From positions 1 to 64,000 of the forward strand of contig DATELY010000173.1 of the NCBI GenBank assembly GCA_035276085.1: DNA of 64,000 bases, read 5' to 3'. Every line of letters starts with the position of its first letter. Position 1 is the stretch's first letter. A program made the translations under genes and the position numbers. This document shows, one piece after another, positions 29,342 to 38,090 of the stretch. The stretch comes from DATELY01 sp035276085. Its GTDB lineage: Bacteria; Pseudomonadota; Gammaproteobacteria; Steroidobacterales; Steroidobacteraceae. The notes below the pieces were generated by a model that did not search any database, was not told where the DNA came from, and was given only the letters and a program-made list of their open reading frames with translations.

Positions 29342-30140
29342 CATAGCCACCGGACTTCTGGTCGGCTTCGAGCTCGAGGAGCTTGTGGCTTTGAGCGTCC
29401 TGCAGCAGATCGCTGAAGCTGCGGAAGCCGAAGTAACTCTCGTCGAAGCCCGGATTGCGGCGTTTCAAAGCCTGCTTGACCATCGAGCCCCAGATCTTCT
29501 CGCCGGCATCGCGCTCATCGGCAAGCGCTTCGATCGTGTCCATCACAAGATCGAATGCCTGTTGCTTGCGTTCTTCATCGCTCTTGCCGGCCTCGACTTT
29601 GGCGACGTCTTTCGGCGCTGCCGTCTTCGCAGGCGTCTTGCGACGACTGCGCTGACCTTTCTGACTGCTACGGCGCACGAGATCATCGTAGAAAATGAAC
29701 TCATCGCAGTTCGCCATCAGCAGATCCGATGTCGAGCTCTTCACGCCCACGCCGATGACCGTCTTGTTGTTCTCGCGCAGCTTGCTCACCAGCGGCGAAA
29801 AATCGGAATCGCCGCTGATGATGACGAAGGCGTCGACGTGTTCCTTCGTGTAGCAGAGATCGAGCGCGTCGACGACCAGGCGGATGTCGGCTGAGTTCTT
29901 GCCGGAAATCCGCAGGTGCGGAATCTCGATCAGCTCGAAGGACGCCTCGTGCATCGGCCCCTTGAACTCCTTGTAGCGATCCCAGTCGCAGTACGCTTTC
30001 TTCACGACGATGCTGCCTTTGAGCAGCAATCGCTCCAAGACGCGATCGATATCGAACTTGGCGTACTTCGCATCGCGCACACCGAGCGCGATGTTCTCGA
30101 AGTCGCAGAAGAGGGCCATGCTGGTAATTGGGCGGGTCAT
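29313..30140 (-). CDS. NYN-domain ribonuclease-like protein with C-terminal LOTUS/OST-HTH domain
   Basis: A 275-residue protein. The N-terminal NYN (PIN-like) domain shows the metal-binding carboxylates in ALFCDFENI, in GKNSADIRLVVDALD and in IISGDSDFSPLV. A Lys/Ala-rich linker (about 160-190) leads to a C-terminal helical domain (IWGSMVKQALKRRNPGFDESYFGFRSFSDLL) typical of OST-HTH/LOTUS RNA-binding modules. The combination suggests an RNA-processing or RNA-degrading role in the cytoplasm. Separated from the upstream corA by a palindromic element. Confidence 0.88.
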   Translation of the reverse strand: MTRPITSMALFCDFENIALGVRDAKYAKFDIDRVLERLLLKGSIVVKKAYCDWDRYKEFKGPMHEASFELIEIPHLRISGKNSADIRLVVDALDLCYTKEHVDAFVIISGDSDFSPLVSKLRENNKTVIGVGVKSSTSDLLMANCDEFIFYDDLVRRSSQKGQRSRRKTPAKTAAPKDVAKVEAGKSDEERKQQAFDLVMDTIEALADERDAGEKIWGSMVKQALKRRNPGFDESYFGFRSFSDLLQDAQSHKLLELEADQKSGGYVIRRVVREE

Positions 30141-30148
30141 AGGAGTGA

Positions 30149-30234
30149 ACGGGTTACGGGTTACGGGTTACGGTAAGAATGGATGACGCGACTTTCTGGC
30201 CGTAACCCGTGGCCCGTCGCCCGCCCGCAGGCCG
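30149..30234. repeat. Heptad-armed palindromic element
   Basis: The left arm consists of ACGGGTT repeats ending ACGGTAAGAA, and the right arm begins TTCTGGCCGTAACCCG and continues with CGTGGCC/CGTCGCC-type heptads. Twenty of the innermost 24 positions are complementary. It lies between corA and the NYN gene, both on the minus strand. Confidence 0.75.
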
Positions 30235-30236
30235 TC

Positions 30237-31211
30237 TCACAGCCATCCTTTGCGCTTGAACCACCAGTACGGCACGACGGCGGAAAGGATCATGACCAGC
30301 AGCGCGAATGGATAACCAACATGCCAATCGAGCTCCGGCATGTGGTGGAAGTTCATGCCGTAGACGCTGGCAATGAAGGTCGGCGGCAGGAACATGACGG
30401 CCGCGACCGAGAAGATCTTGATGATGTTGTTCTGCTCGATGTTGATGAGTCCGAGCGTGGCTTCGAGCAGAAAAGTCACTTTGCCGGCGAGGAAGGTCGC
30501 GTAGTCGGAGAGCGCCAGCACGTCGCGATTGCTGGAGCGCAAGCGCCCGCGTAACTCCTCGCTGAGCTCAGGAAGCTGCGACTGCTGCACGAACATCAGC
30601 AAGCGCCCCAAGCTCACCAGACTTTCACGCGCCTTCGAGTCGAGCTCGCCGCTGAACCCGATACGTTCCATCAGGTCGCGCAGATCGCCACTCGCCGGCG
30701 CGCGGCCGGAGACGCTATTGAAGATCGTTCCCGACATTGCGTCCAAGTCGCTGCCGACGCGTTCGAGCACATCGGCGATGCGCTGCACGGACGCTTCGAT
30801 CAGTCCCGTCAACACAGCGGCCCCGCTGCTCAGACTGCCGCCGTTGCGCTCGCAATAGCTCGCGAAGTTGCGAAACGGCTTGGTGTCCACATAGCGGTTG
30901 GTCACCAACCTGCCTTGCGTCAGGATGAATGTAACGGCAGCGCTCTCGGGTCGATCCGTGTCCAATTTGGCCGCGACGGTCATCGTCATGTAGAGCGTGC
31001 CGTTCTCTTCGTATAGACGATTGGACGTCTCGATTTCGCGCATTTCCTCGCGCGTCGGCACGTCGATCTTGAAGGTGCGCTCGACGAGCTGTTCTTCTTC
31101 CACGATCGGCTCGAGCAGATCGATCCATACCGCATCGTCCGGCAAACGTTCGCCGGCAGCCAGATCGATCCGCTGCAAACGATGCGTACTTGCGGTGAGC
31201 GCGTTCAGCAT
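30237..31211 (-). CDS. corA: CorA-family magnesium/cobalt channel
   Basis: A 324-residue protein with the diagnostic YGMNFHHMPELDW (GMN motif) between two C-terminal transmembrane helices (IFSVAAVMFLPPTFIASV and YPFALLVMILSAVVPYWWF). The long N-terminal cytoplasmic alpha/beta funnel is complete. It mediates Mg uptake across the inner membrane as a pentamer. Length and motifs are normal. No Mg-sensing leader is evident. Confidence 0.95.
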   Translation of the reverse strand: MLNALTASTHRLQRIDLAAGERLPDDAVWIDLLEPIVEEEQLVERTFKIDVPTREEMREIETSNRLYEENGTLYMTMTVAAKLDTDRPESAAVTFILTQGRLVTNRYVDTKPFRNFASYCERNGGSLSSGAAVLTGLIEASVQRIADVLERVGSDLDAMSGTIFNSVSGRAPASGDLRDLMERIGFSGELDSKARESLVSLGRLLMFVQQSQLPELSEELRGRLRSSNRDVLALSDYATFLAGKVTFLLEATLGLINIEQNNIIKIFSVAAVMFLPPTFIASVYGMNFHHMPELDWHVGYPFALLVMILSAVVPYWWFKRKGWL

Positions 31212-31231
31212 CGTCTTGCGTCCAGTGGCGG

Positions 31232-32125
31232 TCAGCCGCCGCCGTGTTCTGCGTTCGCTACTTCATTCACGAGCGTGAAGAGTTGTTTTTCGCCGCCGGC
31301 ATCGCCGACGCCCGTCGTGTACTTGCCATTGATCGTGAATGTCGGCACGGAATCGACGCGATAGGCACGGCTGAGAAACTCGGCACGCTTGAGCTTGTTT
31401 TCCACGCCAAAGGAAGAAAACGCACGCTTGAAGTCCGTCTCGTTGACGCCCTGAGCCGCGAAGAACGCCTGAATCTTGTCCTCCGTATCCAGCATGTTTC
31501 CTTCCGCGTGGATGGCACGGAAGATCTTCGAATGCAGCTGCTCCAGCTTGCCAAGAATTTCAGCCGTGTAGAACACGCGTGCGTGCATGCGCTGGATGTT
31601 GCCCCACACCACCGGCACGCGGACGAAGTCGACGAACTCGGGCTTGCCGTTGTGTCGCCACGCCTCGATCGAAGGGTCCAGCGCGTAGCAGTGGCCACAG
31701 CCGTACCAGAACATCTCCATCACTTCGACTTTGCCCGGCGCCACGTCCGTGCGCTGGGCGGGTACGACCCGCTTGTAATTGACGCCTTCCTGGAACTGAC
31801 GGCTCGCCGGCTGGGGAGCGGGACCCCCGAGACGCAATGAAGGCTGCGTACCCGCAGCGGCCGTATCGGGTGTCGGCTCGACCGGATCTTCCGTCTCGCT
31901 CAGCTGTGCAGCAGCGGGCGGATCCTGAGCCTCGCCTTCCGCCGAAGACGCCGGCGCGGACGGTGTGGCATCGGCCGGCGGTGCGCTCGTTTCGGGTGTC
32001 GGGGGCGCCGGGGTCTGAACTTGTGTCGCCGGGGCGGGTGGTTGATCGGGCGATTCTTTCTTACCGCAACCGGACAGTCCCGCAACCGCCAGCAATACCA
32101 GGCAACCCGACAGCAGCCGCTTCAT
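31232..32125 (-). CDS. DsbA-like thiol:disulfide interchange lipoprotein
   Basis: A 297-residue protein from ATG 32125, chosen because TTGAGGTG lies just upstream. The signal peptide ends in a lipobox LSGC, so it is probably membrane-anchored, unlike soluble DsbA. A Pro/Ala/Glu-rich linker of about 80 residues precedes the thioredoxin-fold domain with the active site FWYGCGHCYALDP and the cis-Pro loop DSVPTFTINGKY. The CGHC dipeptide (CPHC in E. coli DsbA) is like protein disulfide isomerase. It follows cytochrome c4 on the same strand, an arrangement seen in other gammaproteobacteria. Confidence 0.9.
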   Translation of the reverse strand: MKRLLSGCLVLLAVAGLSGCGKKESPDQPPAPATQVQTPAPPTPETSAPPADATPSAPASSAEGEAQDPPAAAQLSETEDPVEPTPDTAAAGTQPSLRLGGPAPQPASRQFQEGVNYKRVVPAQRTDVAPGKVEVMEMFWYGCGHCYALDPSIEAWRHNGKPEFVDFVRVPVVWGNIQRMHARVFYTAEILGKLEQLHSKIFRAIHAEGNMLDTEDKIQAFFAAQGVNETDFKRAFSSFGVENKLKRAEFLSRAYRVDSVPTFTINGKYTTGVGDAGGEKQLFTLVNEVANAEHGGG

Positions 32126-32167
32126 GCAACACCTCAAGACTTCAAGGGCGAGGGATCAAACCAGCCG

Positions 32168-32773
32168 TCAACGCAGGCCCTGCACGTAGGAGGCGACGGC
32201 GTCGATCTGCTCATCGCTCAAGCCAGCGGCCACGTTGCGCATCATCTGATTCGGATCCGTCTGCCGGGTTCCCGACTTGTAGGCCCGAAGCTGCGCGGCC
32301 AGATAGGTTGCATGCTGACCGCCGATGGCCGCATAGCCAGCGGGTCCGTTGCCGCTACCACTCGGACCGTGACACGCCAGGCAGGCCGGCACACCACGTG
32401 CCTTGTCACCACCGCGATAGATGCGCTGGCCGAGCGCCACTTTGCCGGGATCCGCCTCGCCGCCGCGACGGGTCTGCTTGGAGTAGTAGGCCGCGAGATC
32501 CTGGATATCCTGGTCGCTGAGCATTTTTGCCTGCGGCGTCATCAGGGGGTTCTGGCGGGCGTCGGATTTGAATGCCTTGAGCTGCTTGACGATGAAGGGC
32601 GAGCTCTGCCCGGCCAGGCTGGGCCATTCGGGATTCGCGCTGTTCCCGTCGACGCCGTGGCAAGCAACGCAAACAGCTGTCTTGGCTTGACCTGCCTCTG
32701 CGGAACCCTCAGCCCATGCGGGCGTCACCGCGCAGGCAATCAGCACAGGCAAGAGCAGCGACTGAAACTTCAT
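32168..32773 (-). CDS. Cytochrome c4 (di-haem)
   Basis: A 201-residue periplasmic protein with a Sec signal peptide ending in AWA, and two haem-binding motifs, CVACH and CLACH, in duplicated halves (LAGQSSPFIVKQLKAFK and IGGQHATYLAAQLRAYK). The start at ATG 32773 has CCGGAG ten bases upstream; the longer open frame is not supported. It carries electrons to terminal oxidases. Its gene is divergent from engB, sharing a gap of about 150 bp. Confidence 0.93.
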   Translation of the reverse strand: MKFQSLLLPVLIACAVTPAWAEGSAEAGQAKTAVCVACHGVDGNSANPEWPSLAGQSSPFIVKQLKAFKSDARQNPLMTPQAKMLSDQDIQDLAAYYSKQTRRGGEADPGKVALGQRIYRGGDKARGVPACLACHGPSGSGNGPAGYAAIGGQHATYLAAQLRAYKSGTRQTDPNQMMRNVAAGLSDEQIDAVASYVQGLR

Positions 32774-32922
32774 CTCAACACTCCGGAAGCCAAATCTGCA
32801 GGATTTGCGCGCGGCGTTTTCTATGTTGGCCGGTCGCGAAGGCGCGGGATTGTACACTAGGTCCCCGCAGTGCCATGACGAGCATGACTGCCCGCGCCCT
32901 AACCTCCGCGATCCCCCTAACG

Positions 32923-33531
32923 ATGGCTCAATTTCCACACACCGAGTTCCTCACGAGCGCGTGGCAGCCGCATCAATTCCCTGCGGATACGGGGGCGGAG
33001 GTGACCTTCGCCGGTCGCTCGAACGCCGGCAAGTCCAGCGCGTTGAATGCCATCACGGGGCGCCCGCATCTGGCGCGCGTGAGCAAGACACCCGGACGCA
33101 CGCAGCTGATCAACTTCTTCACTATCGACGAGCAACGGCGCCTGTCGGATTTACCGGGCTATGGCTTCGCGAAAGTGCCGGTCGAAATGCAGCAACATTG
33201 GCGCGAGCTGTTGTCGCGCTATGTGGAACGCCGCGCGAGCTTGCGCGGGATCGTCATCGTGATGGATGCGCGGCGCCCCCTGACCGACTACGACAGGCAC
33301 ATGCTGGACTGGGTCGGTGCGCAGCGACTGCCCGTGCATCTGCTGCTGACCAAGGCCGACAAGCTCAACCGTAGCGAGGCGCAGACAGCGCTGCGATCGG
33401 TGCTCGCCAACACCAGCGAATACGCGACCGCGCAGCTGTTCTCGGCACTCAAGAAGACCGGGCTCGAAGAGGCGCGCGCCGCCGTGCTGAAGCTGCTGGA
33501 CGGAACGTGGAAGCCTGCTGGATCTGGATAA
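32923..33531 (+). CDS. engB: Ribosome-biogenesis GTPase EngB/YihA
   Basis: A 202-residue TRAFAC GTPase needed for 50S assembly. G1 is GRSNAGKSS, G2 region SKTPGRTQ, G3 DLPGYGFAKV, G4 LLTKADKL. The ATG at 32923 gives an N-terminus matching the length in other gammaproteobacteria (about ten residues before FLTSA); ATGs at 32875 and 32884 are possible and no clear ribosome binding site decides. Located beside cytochrome c4 and polA as in related genomes. Confidence 0.93.
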   Translation: MAQFPHTEFLTSAWQPHQFPADTGAEVTFAGRSNAGKSSALNAITGRPHLARVSKTPGRTQLINFFTIDEQRRLSDLPGYGFAKVPVEMQQHWRELLSRYVERRASLRGIVIVMDARRPLTDYDRHMLDWVGAQRLPVHLLLTKADKLNRSEAQTALRSVLANTSEYATAQLFSALKKTGLEEARAAVLKLLDGTWKPAGSG

Positions 33532-33538
33532 AAAAGAA

Positions 33539-33562
33539 CCCCGGTGGCTTGGCCACCGGGGC
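33539..33562 (-). terminator. Strong hairpin with T tract on the minus strand
   Basis: CCCCGGTGGC/GCCACCGGGG, a perfect 10-bp stem, lies 8 bp after the engB stop. Read on the minus strand it is followed by TTCTTTTTTA, a good intrinsic terminator. On the plus strand there is no T tract, although the A-rich segment and stem may still affect engB transcripts. Confidence 0.8.
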
Positions 33563-33843
33563 AGATCAACCCGGCATGGGGATAAACCGGGTCTGGTCGC
33601 CCACTCAGGGAGGTTAGCGGGCGAGAGCGTCCTGGCCGACGCTCGCAGTTGAGACGTGCTGTGCGATGCGAAAGTTCCGCCGGTTTCATCGCGAAAACCC
33701 GGGGGAAAAATCCTGTGGATCAGTAGCTTACGCGCGACGACCGCAAGTCATTGGGCTGCCTACACCTGCAACGCGTGAAGGCCCCGTCGTGGTATTGGCA
33801 CTACACCTACACCGCGGGGCCCAGTGTGTGAGAACCCGCCGTT
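33563..33843. other. 280-bp gap holding a long 3' UTR or possible small RNA
   Basis: No gene. On the minus strand it lies between the end of the outer-membrane protein gene and the terminator at 33539. It includes a GGCCCCG/CGGGGCC stem just past the stop (about 33778-33822). It is either a structured 3' UTR or a separate small RNA; no known RNA family was recognised. Confidence 0.45.
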
Positions 33844-34365
33844 TCAAAGGAAGGTATAGGTGACACTCAGCGAAAGCATATTCACGTCGTCCACGTGCTT
33901 GACGTCGAACTTCTCGTACTCACCGCGGATCGAGAAACTCAGCAGCCGGAACTGGACGCCTGCGCCGTAGGCAAACTCGGTGCCCTTGTCGTCCAGATCG
34001 CCGACATCGAAGTTGGCGTCGTAGTTGATCAGCCCTGCCTTCGCGAACAGGTCCACTGGCCCGACGGGCAAAAAGCCCACCGCGAACCCTGAAAGACCGT
34101 CCGCATCGATCTTCACGCCATGGTCCTTGGGCTTGCCGAAGTCGACATAGCTGGCCTCGACGGCCAGCCAATCGAGCGGCCGGATACCGACGATGAGCTT
34201 CCACGCGGTGTCATTGCCGTCGAAGCCGACGCCCAGGTCGTCGCTGTCGACTTCCACGTTGGATTCGCCGATGCCCGCGCCGACATAGATGCCGTTGTCC
34301 GCAGCGCCCGCCGACAGCGTCCACATGAGCGCGGCGGCGCCCATTGCAGCAATCATCATCCGCAT
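33844..34365 (-). CDS. Outer-membrane beta-barrel protein (OMP_b-brl-like)
   Basis: A 173-residue protein with a signal peptide ending SAGA-AD, followed by alternating amphipathic strands (GIYVGAGIGES, WKLIVGIRPLDWLAVEASYVDFG, DLFAKAGLINYDANF, FAYGAGVQFRLLSFSIRGEYEKF) and a C-terminal aromatic/Leu strand (SLSVTYTFL). These are features of an eight-stranded OmpA-type barrel without the peptidoglycan-binding domain. Function unknown. It is separated from polA by a palindromic element. Confidence 0.85.
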   Translation of the reverse strand: MRMMIAAMGAAALMWTLSAGAADNGIYVGAGIGESNVEVDSDDLGVGFDGNDTAWKLIVGIRPLDWLAVEASYVDFGKPKDHGVKIDADGLSGFAVGFLPVGPVDLFAKAGLINYDANFDVGDLDDKGTEFAYGAGVQFRLLSFSIRGEYEKFDVKHVDDVNMLSLSVTYTFL

Positions 34366-34446
34366 GGTGGTCTCCTGGTTCGATGTGAGGTCGTGTCGTG
34401 AATCGTTGTGAGGCAGGAGTTTGTTCCGTATTCGGGCGGTGAGGGG

Positions 34447-34510
34447 CGGCTGGCTAGCTGGTCGGCTGGCCAGAGAACCGTGCTGGCCAGCAAGCCGACC
34501 GACTAGCGCG
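34447..34510. repeat. Heptad-armed palindromic element (GGCTGGC type)
   Basis: Arms GGTCGGCTGGCCAG and CTGGCCAGCAAGCCGACC pair around a short loop. The left arm is built of GCTGGCT/AGCTGGT/CGGCTGG heptads and shares GCTGGTCGGCTGGCCAGA with the element at 13581-13735. It lies immediately after polA on the minus strand. Confidence 0.75.
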
Positions 34511-34521
34511 CCATCTCCCGG

Positions 34522-37242
34522 CTAGTGCGCCTCGTCCCAATTCTCGCCGGCCCCCATCTCGACCTTCAGCGGCACATCGAGATCCGCTGCCCGACACATC
34601 AGCTCGCGCAGTGGTTGCGCGAACTCATCGACGAGCTCGCGTCGCACTTCGAATACGAGCTCGTCGTGGACTTGCATGATGAGGCGCGCATCGAGCTTCG
34701 ACTGCGCAAGCCATGCATCGACGGCGATCATGGCGCGCTTGATGATGTCCGCCGCCGTACCCTGCATGGGCGCATTGATCGCGCTGCGCTCGGCGTACTG
34801 GCGCATGGCCGCGTTGCGCGAGTTGATGTCCTGCAGATAGAGCCGCCGGCCGAAGACGGTTTCGACGAACCCCGACTGGCGCGCTTGATGCCGCGTCTCA
34901 TCCATGTAGCGACGCACGCCGGGATAGCGTTCGAAATACAGGTCCACATAGCGCTGAGCTTCGCCCCGACTGATACCGAGTCGGCTCGCGAGGCCGAAAG
35001 CCGACATGCCATAGATCAAACCGAAGTTGATGGCTTTCGCGGCGCGGCGCTGCTCTGAAGGCACTGCATCGAGCGGCAAGCCGAACACTTCGGCCGCAGT
35101 CGCCTGGTGAATGTCGCGCTCTTCGGCGAACGCCTTGCGCAAGCCTGCATCACCGGAGAGATGCGCCATGATGCGCAGCTCGATCTGAGAATAGTCCGCC
35201 GCAACGATCACGCTGCCTTGCGGGGGAACGAAGGCCTGTCGAATGCGCCGTCCCTCCGCCGTGCGAATCGGAATGTTCTGCAGGTTGGGATCGGCGGACG
35301 ACAATCGTCCAGTCGCGGCCACTGCCTGCTGATAGCACGTGTGGACGCGGCCGGTGCGGGGATTGATCTGCAGTGGCAGTTTGTCGGTGTACGTCGATTT
35401 GAGCTTCGTCTGCGCCCGATACTGCAGAATCAGACGCGGCAGCTCGTAGCTCTCCGCCAGTTCCTCCAGTACATCTTCGGCCGTCGAGGGCTGACCGCTC
35501 GCGGTCTTGCGCATGGCAGGAATCGCGAGCTTGCCGAAGAGCACGTCCTGCAATTGCTTCGGCGAATCGAGATTGAAGGGTCCCCCGGCCGCAGCATGCG
35601 CTTGCGCTTCGATCTCCTTCATCGAGCGCGCGAGCTGGGCGCTCTGCTCTTTGAGTTTGGCGCCATCGATCAGCACGCCCGTTTGCTCCATGCGCTGGAG
35701 CACGGGCGATAGCGGTTGCTCGATCGTTTCGTAGACACAGCGCACCGTCTCGACGCCGCTCAGCTTGGGCCATAGATGCTCATGCAACTGCAGCGCGAGA
35801 TCGGCCTGTTCGGCGGCGTAGCTCAGTGCCGGCTCGAGCGCGACCTGATTGAACGGCAGCTGCTTTGCGCCGCGACCCGTAACGGCCTCATAGCTCAGCG
35901 GGTCGAAGCCCAGGTATTTGCGCGCAACTGCGTCCAGTTCGTGCTTCGTTGCCGTGCTGTTCCACACATACGACTCCAGCATGGAGTCGAAGCGCACACC
36001 TGCGAGCTGGATGCCATGCCGCGCGCAGACGTGCGCATCGAACTTGGTGTTGTGACCGAGCTTGGGCAGCGCTGCGTTTTCCAGCAACGGTTTCAAGCGC
36101 TGCACGACGAGGTCTCGCGACAGCTGGTCCGGTGCACCCGGATAGTCGTGGCCGAACGGCACATAGGCCGCATGACCCGACTCGACCGCAAATGACACAC
36201 CCACCCACTCCGCGCGCATGTAGTCGGGCGTGGAAGCCATGGCGTGCAACGCCATGCGTGACGCGCTTCGCAGGCGCTCGATCCACGCATCCAGTGCGGC
36301 CACGCTGGTGATGAGCTCGTAAGTGCGCTCACGCGGTGCAGTCGCTGGAGCAATGCTCGGAGCTGTCCCTTCAATTTCGCCTTGCGGCTCTGCACTCAAC
36401 GCACGCAGCAACGAGCGCAGCTCCAGGCGCGTGTACAGCTCACGCAGCAAGGCGACGTTGGGTTCTCCCGGCTTGAGTTGCTCGACCTCGATCGTCAGCG
36501 GCACATCGCATTGGATCTGCGCAAGCTTCTGCGACAACTCGATCTCTTTCAGGCTGCCACGCAGGTTCTCGCCGACCTTGCCCGAGATCGCTTGCGCATT
36601 CTCGAGCAGCTTCGCAACAGTGCCGTACTCGGTGAGCCATTTCGCTGCAGTCTTCGGCCCGACTTTCGGCACACCCGGAATGTTGTCCGACGTATCGCCG
36701 ACGAGCGCCAGATAGTCGATGATCTGCTCGGGATAGACGTCGAACTTGTTCTTCACACCCTGGCGATCGAGCACGGTACCGCTCATCGTGTTCACGAGCG
36801 TGATGTGCTCGTTCACCAGCTGGGCCATGTCTTTGTCGCTGGTCGAGATGAGCACATCGATGCCCGCCGCCGCCGCTCGTTGCGCCAGCGTGCCGATGAC
36901 ATCGTCCGCTTCGACGCCGCCGACGGTCAGCATCGGAATCCCCAATGCCTCGACTGCCTGGCGCAACGGTTGAATCTGCCGATGCAGGTCATCCGGCATC
37001 GGTTGGCGCTGCGCTTTGTAGGCGTCGAACAACGCGTCGCGAAACGTCTTGCCCGGTGCATCGAACACCACGGCCAACAGTGTCGGGTTCTCGTCCTTCA
37101 CGAGCTTGTTGAGCATGTTGAGCACGCCCAGCACCGCGCCCGTGGGCTCGCCGCGGGAATTGCTCAGCGGTGGCAGCGCATGGAAGGCGCGATAGAGATA
37201 CGCAGAGCCATCCACCAAGACGAGCTTGCGACGCTCGGTCAT
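34522..37242 (-). CDS. polA: DNA polymerase I
   Basis: A 906-residue family A polymerase for gap filling and Okazaki processing. The 5' nuclease domain (1-290, VLVDGSAYLYRAF, GVEADDVIG) and the polymerase motifs A (AADYSQIELRI), B (RRAAKAINFGLIYG) and C (LIMQVHDELVFEV) are intact. The middle 3'-5' exonuclease domain keeps its fold but has lost catalytic carboxylates: ungapped alignment with E. coli puts HAM in place of the DTE (Asp355, Glu357) of motif I and Gln in place of Asp501 (YAAEQAD). Proofreading is therefore probably absent. It overlaps the lptM-like gene by 4 bp. Confidence 0.96.
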   Translation of the reverse strand: MTERRKLVLVDGSAYLYRAFHALPPLSNSRGEPTGAVLGVLNMLNKLVKDENPTLLAVVFDAPGKTFRDALFDAYKAQRQPMPDDLHRQIQPLRQAVEALGIPMLTVGGVEADDVIGTLAQRAAAAGIDVLISTSDKDMAQLVNEHITLVNTMSGTVLDRQGVKNKFDVYPEQIIDYLALVGDTSDNIPGVPKVGPKTAAKWLTEYGTVAKLLENAQAISGKVGENLRGSLKEIELSQKLAQIQCDVPLTIEVEQLKPGEPNVALLRELYTRLELRSLLRALSAEPQGEIEGTAPSIAPATAPRERTYELITSVAALDAWIERLRSASRMALHAMASTPDYMRAEWVGVSFAVESGHAAYVPFGHDYPGAPDQLSRDLVVQRLKPLLENAALPKLGHNTKFDAHVCARHGIQLAGVRFDSMLESYVWNSTATKHELDAVARKYLGFDPLSYEAVTGRGAKQLPFNQVALEPALSYAAEQADLALQLHEHLWPKLSGVETVRCVYETIEQPLSPVLQRMEQTGVLIDGAKLKEQSAQLARSMKEIEAQAHAAAGGPFNLDSPKQLQDVLFGKLAIPAMRKTASGQPSTAEDVLEELAESYELPRLILQYRAQTKLKSTYTDKLPLQINPRTGRVHTCYQQAVAATGRLSSADPNLQNIPIRTAEGRRIRQAFVPPQGSVIVAADYSQIELRIMAHLSGDAGLRKAFAEERDIHQATAAEVFGLPLDAVPSEQRRAAKAINFGLIYGMSAFGLASRLGISRGEAQRYVDLYFERYPGVRRYMDETRHQARQSGFVETVFGRRLYLQDINSRNAAMRQYAERSAINAPMQGTAADIIKRAMIAVDAWLAQSKLDARLIMQVHDELVFEVRRELVDEFAQPLRELMCRAADLDVPLKVEMGAGENWDEAH

Positions 37243-37523
37243 CGGGTCTCTTCCGCGGGCATGGATTGCACCGGCTCAGTGGACGCAGGTGCCCGTTCCG
37301 GGTCGACCGGAGAGGCCGGAACGCTGGTATCCGTCGGCGGGCTCGGCAGGTCTTCCTTCTGTACCTGCGGTGCAGGCCGCGGGCGCTTCAGCTTGTCCGA
37401 TTCGGCCGGCGACGCTGCAGCCGGCTGCTGCCGATCGTCGGGGCGATACAGCGGGCCCTTGAGACCGCAGGCGGAACCCAAGATGGAGATGGCGATGAGC
37501 GTGACGATGAACTTCGACTGCAT
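37239..37523 (-). CDS. lptM: LptM-like small lipoprotein (YifL family)
   Basis: A 94-residue protein with a signal peptide and lipobox ILGSAC, directly followed by GLKGPLYRP, the conserved CGxKGPLYxP signature of LptM, which assists maturation of the LptD-LptE lipopolysaccharide translocon at the outer membrane. The remaining tail is Pro/Ala-rich and longer than in E. coli. Its stop overlaps the polA start (ATGA), suggesting translational coupling. Confidence 0.85.
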   Translation of the reverse strand: MQSKFIVTLIAISILGSACGLKGPLYRPDDRQQPAAASPAESDKLKRPRPAPQVQKEDLPSPPTDTSVPASPVDPERAPASTEPVQSMPAEETR

Positions 37524-37535
37524 GGGTGATTTGCC

Positions 37536-37967
37536 TCAAGCTGGCGCGCTGATTTCGACCACGACTGCCGTCATGCGTGACACGCAGACCAGCCGCTCTT
37601 GCTCATCGACGATCCGGATTTCCCAGACGTGGCTACGCCGGCCCCTGTGAAGCGGACGTGCCGTACCGTAAACGTATCCTTCCGACACCGAGCGGAGGTG
37701 ATTGGCGTTGATCTCCTGGCCCAACACCCGGAACCGGGCCGGATCGACACACAGCGAGGCACCCACGCTAGCCAGCGATTCAGCCAATGCGACGGACGCG
37801 CCCCCATGCAGTACGCCGTAGGGTTGCCGCGTACGTTCGTCGACGGGCATTCGCGCCTTGACGTAGTCCGGGCCGATTTCGACGAACTCGATACCAATGT
37901 GGGTGGCCAGCGTTTTAGCGCTGATGTGCTGGACGTCATCCAAGGTGTAGGGTTTGAACCAGATCAT
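37536..37967 (-). CDS. Hotdog-fold acyl-CoA thioesterase (PaaI/MenI-like)
   Basis: A 143-residue protein starting at ATG 37967 (MIWFKPYTLDD). The motif QPYGVLHGGASVALAESLAS contains the catalytic Glu and the HGG of the PaaI/YdiI/MenI subfamily, which hydrolyses aromatic or DHNA-type acyl-CoA thioesters. The longer open frame upstream is not supported. Situated between lptM-like and ilvD (divergent). The exact substrate is uncertain. Confidence 0.87.
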   Translation of the reverse strand: MIWFKPYTLDDVQHISAKTLATHIGIEFVEIGPDYVKARMPVDERTRQPYGVLHGGASVALAESLASVGASLCVDPARFRVLGQEINANHLRSVSEGYVYGTARPLHRGRRSHVWEIRIVDEQERLVCVSRMTAVVVEISAPA

Positions 37968-38090
37968 GGGATTTAATGTAATGGCAGGCCGTAACGTTAT
38001 CACCCCAGGCTGCCGCTCTGCCGCAGATCGCCAGTCGGCTATGCTTGCACCCTCGCGGCGCTGAGTGCCGCTGCCTCCTCGAGACTGCTC

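Noticed and set aside
33563..33843. 6S RNA, tmRNA or SRP RNA in the gap after engB
   Set aside because: Conserved cores of these RNAs could not be found on either strand, so no family was assigned.
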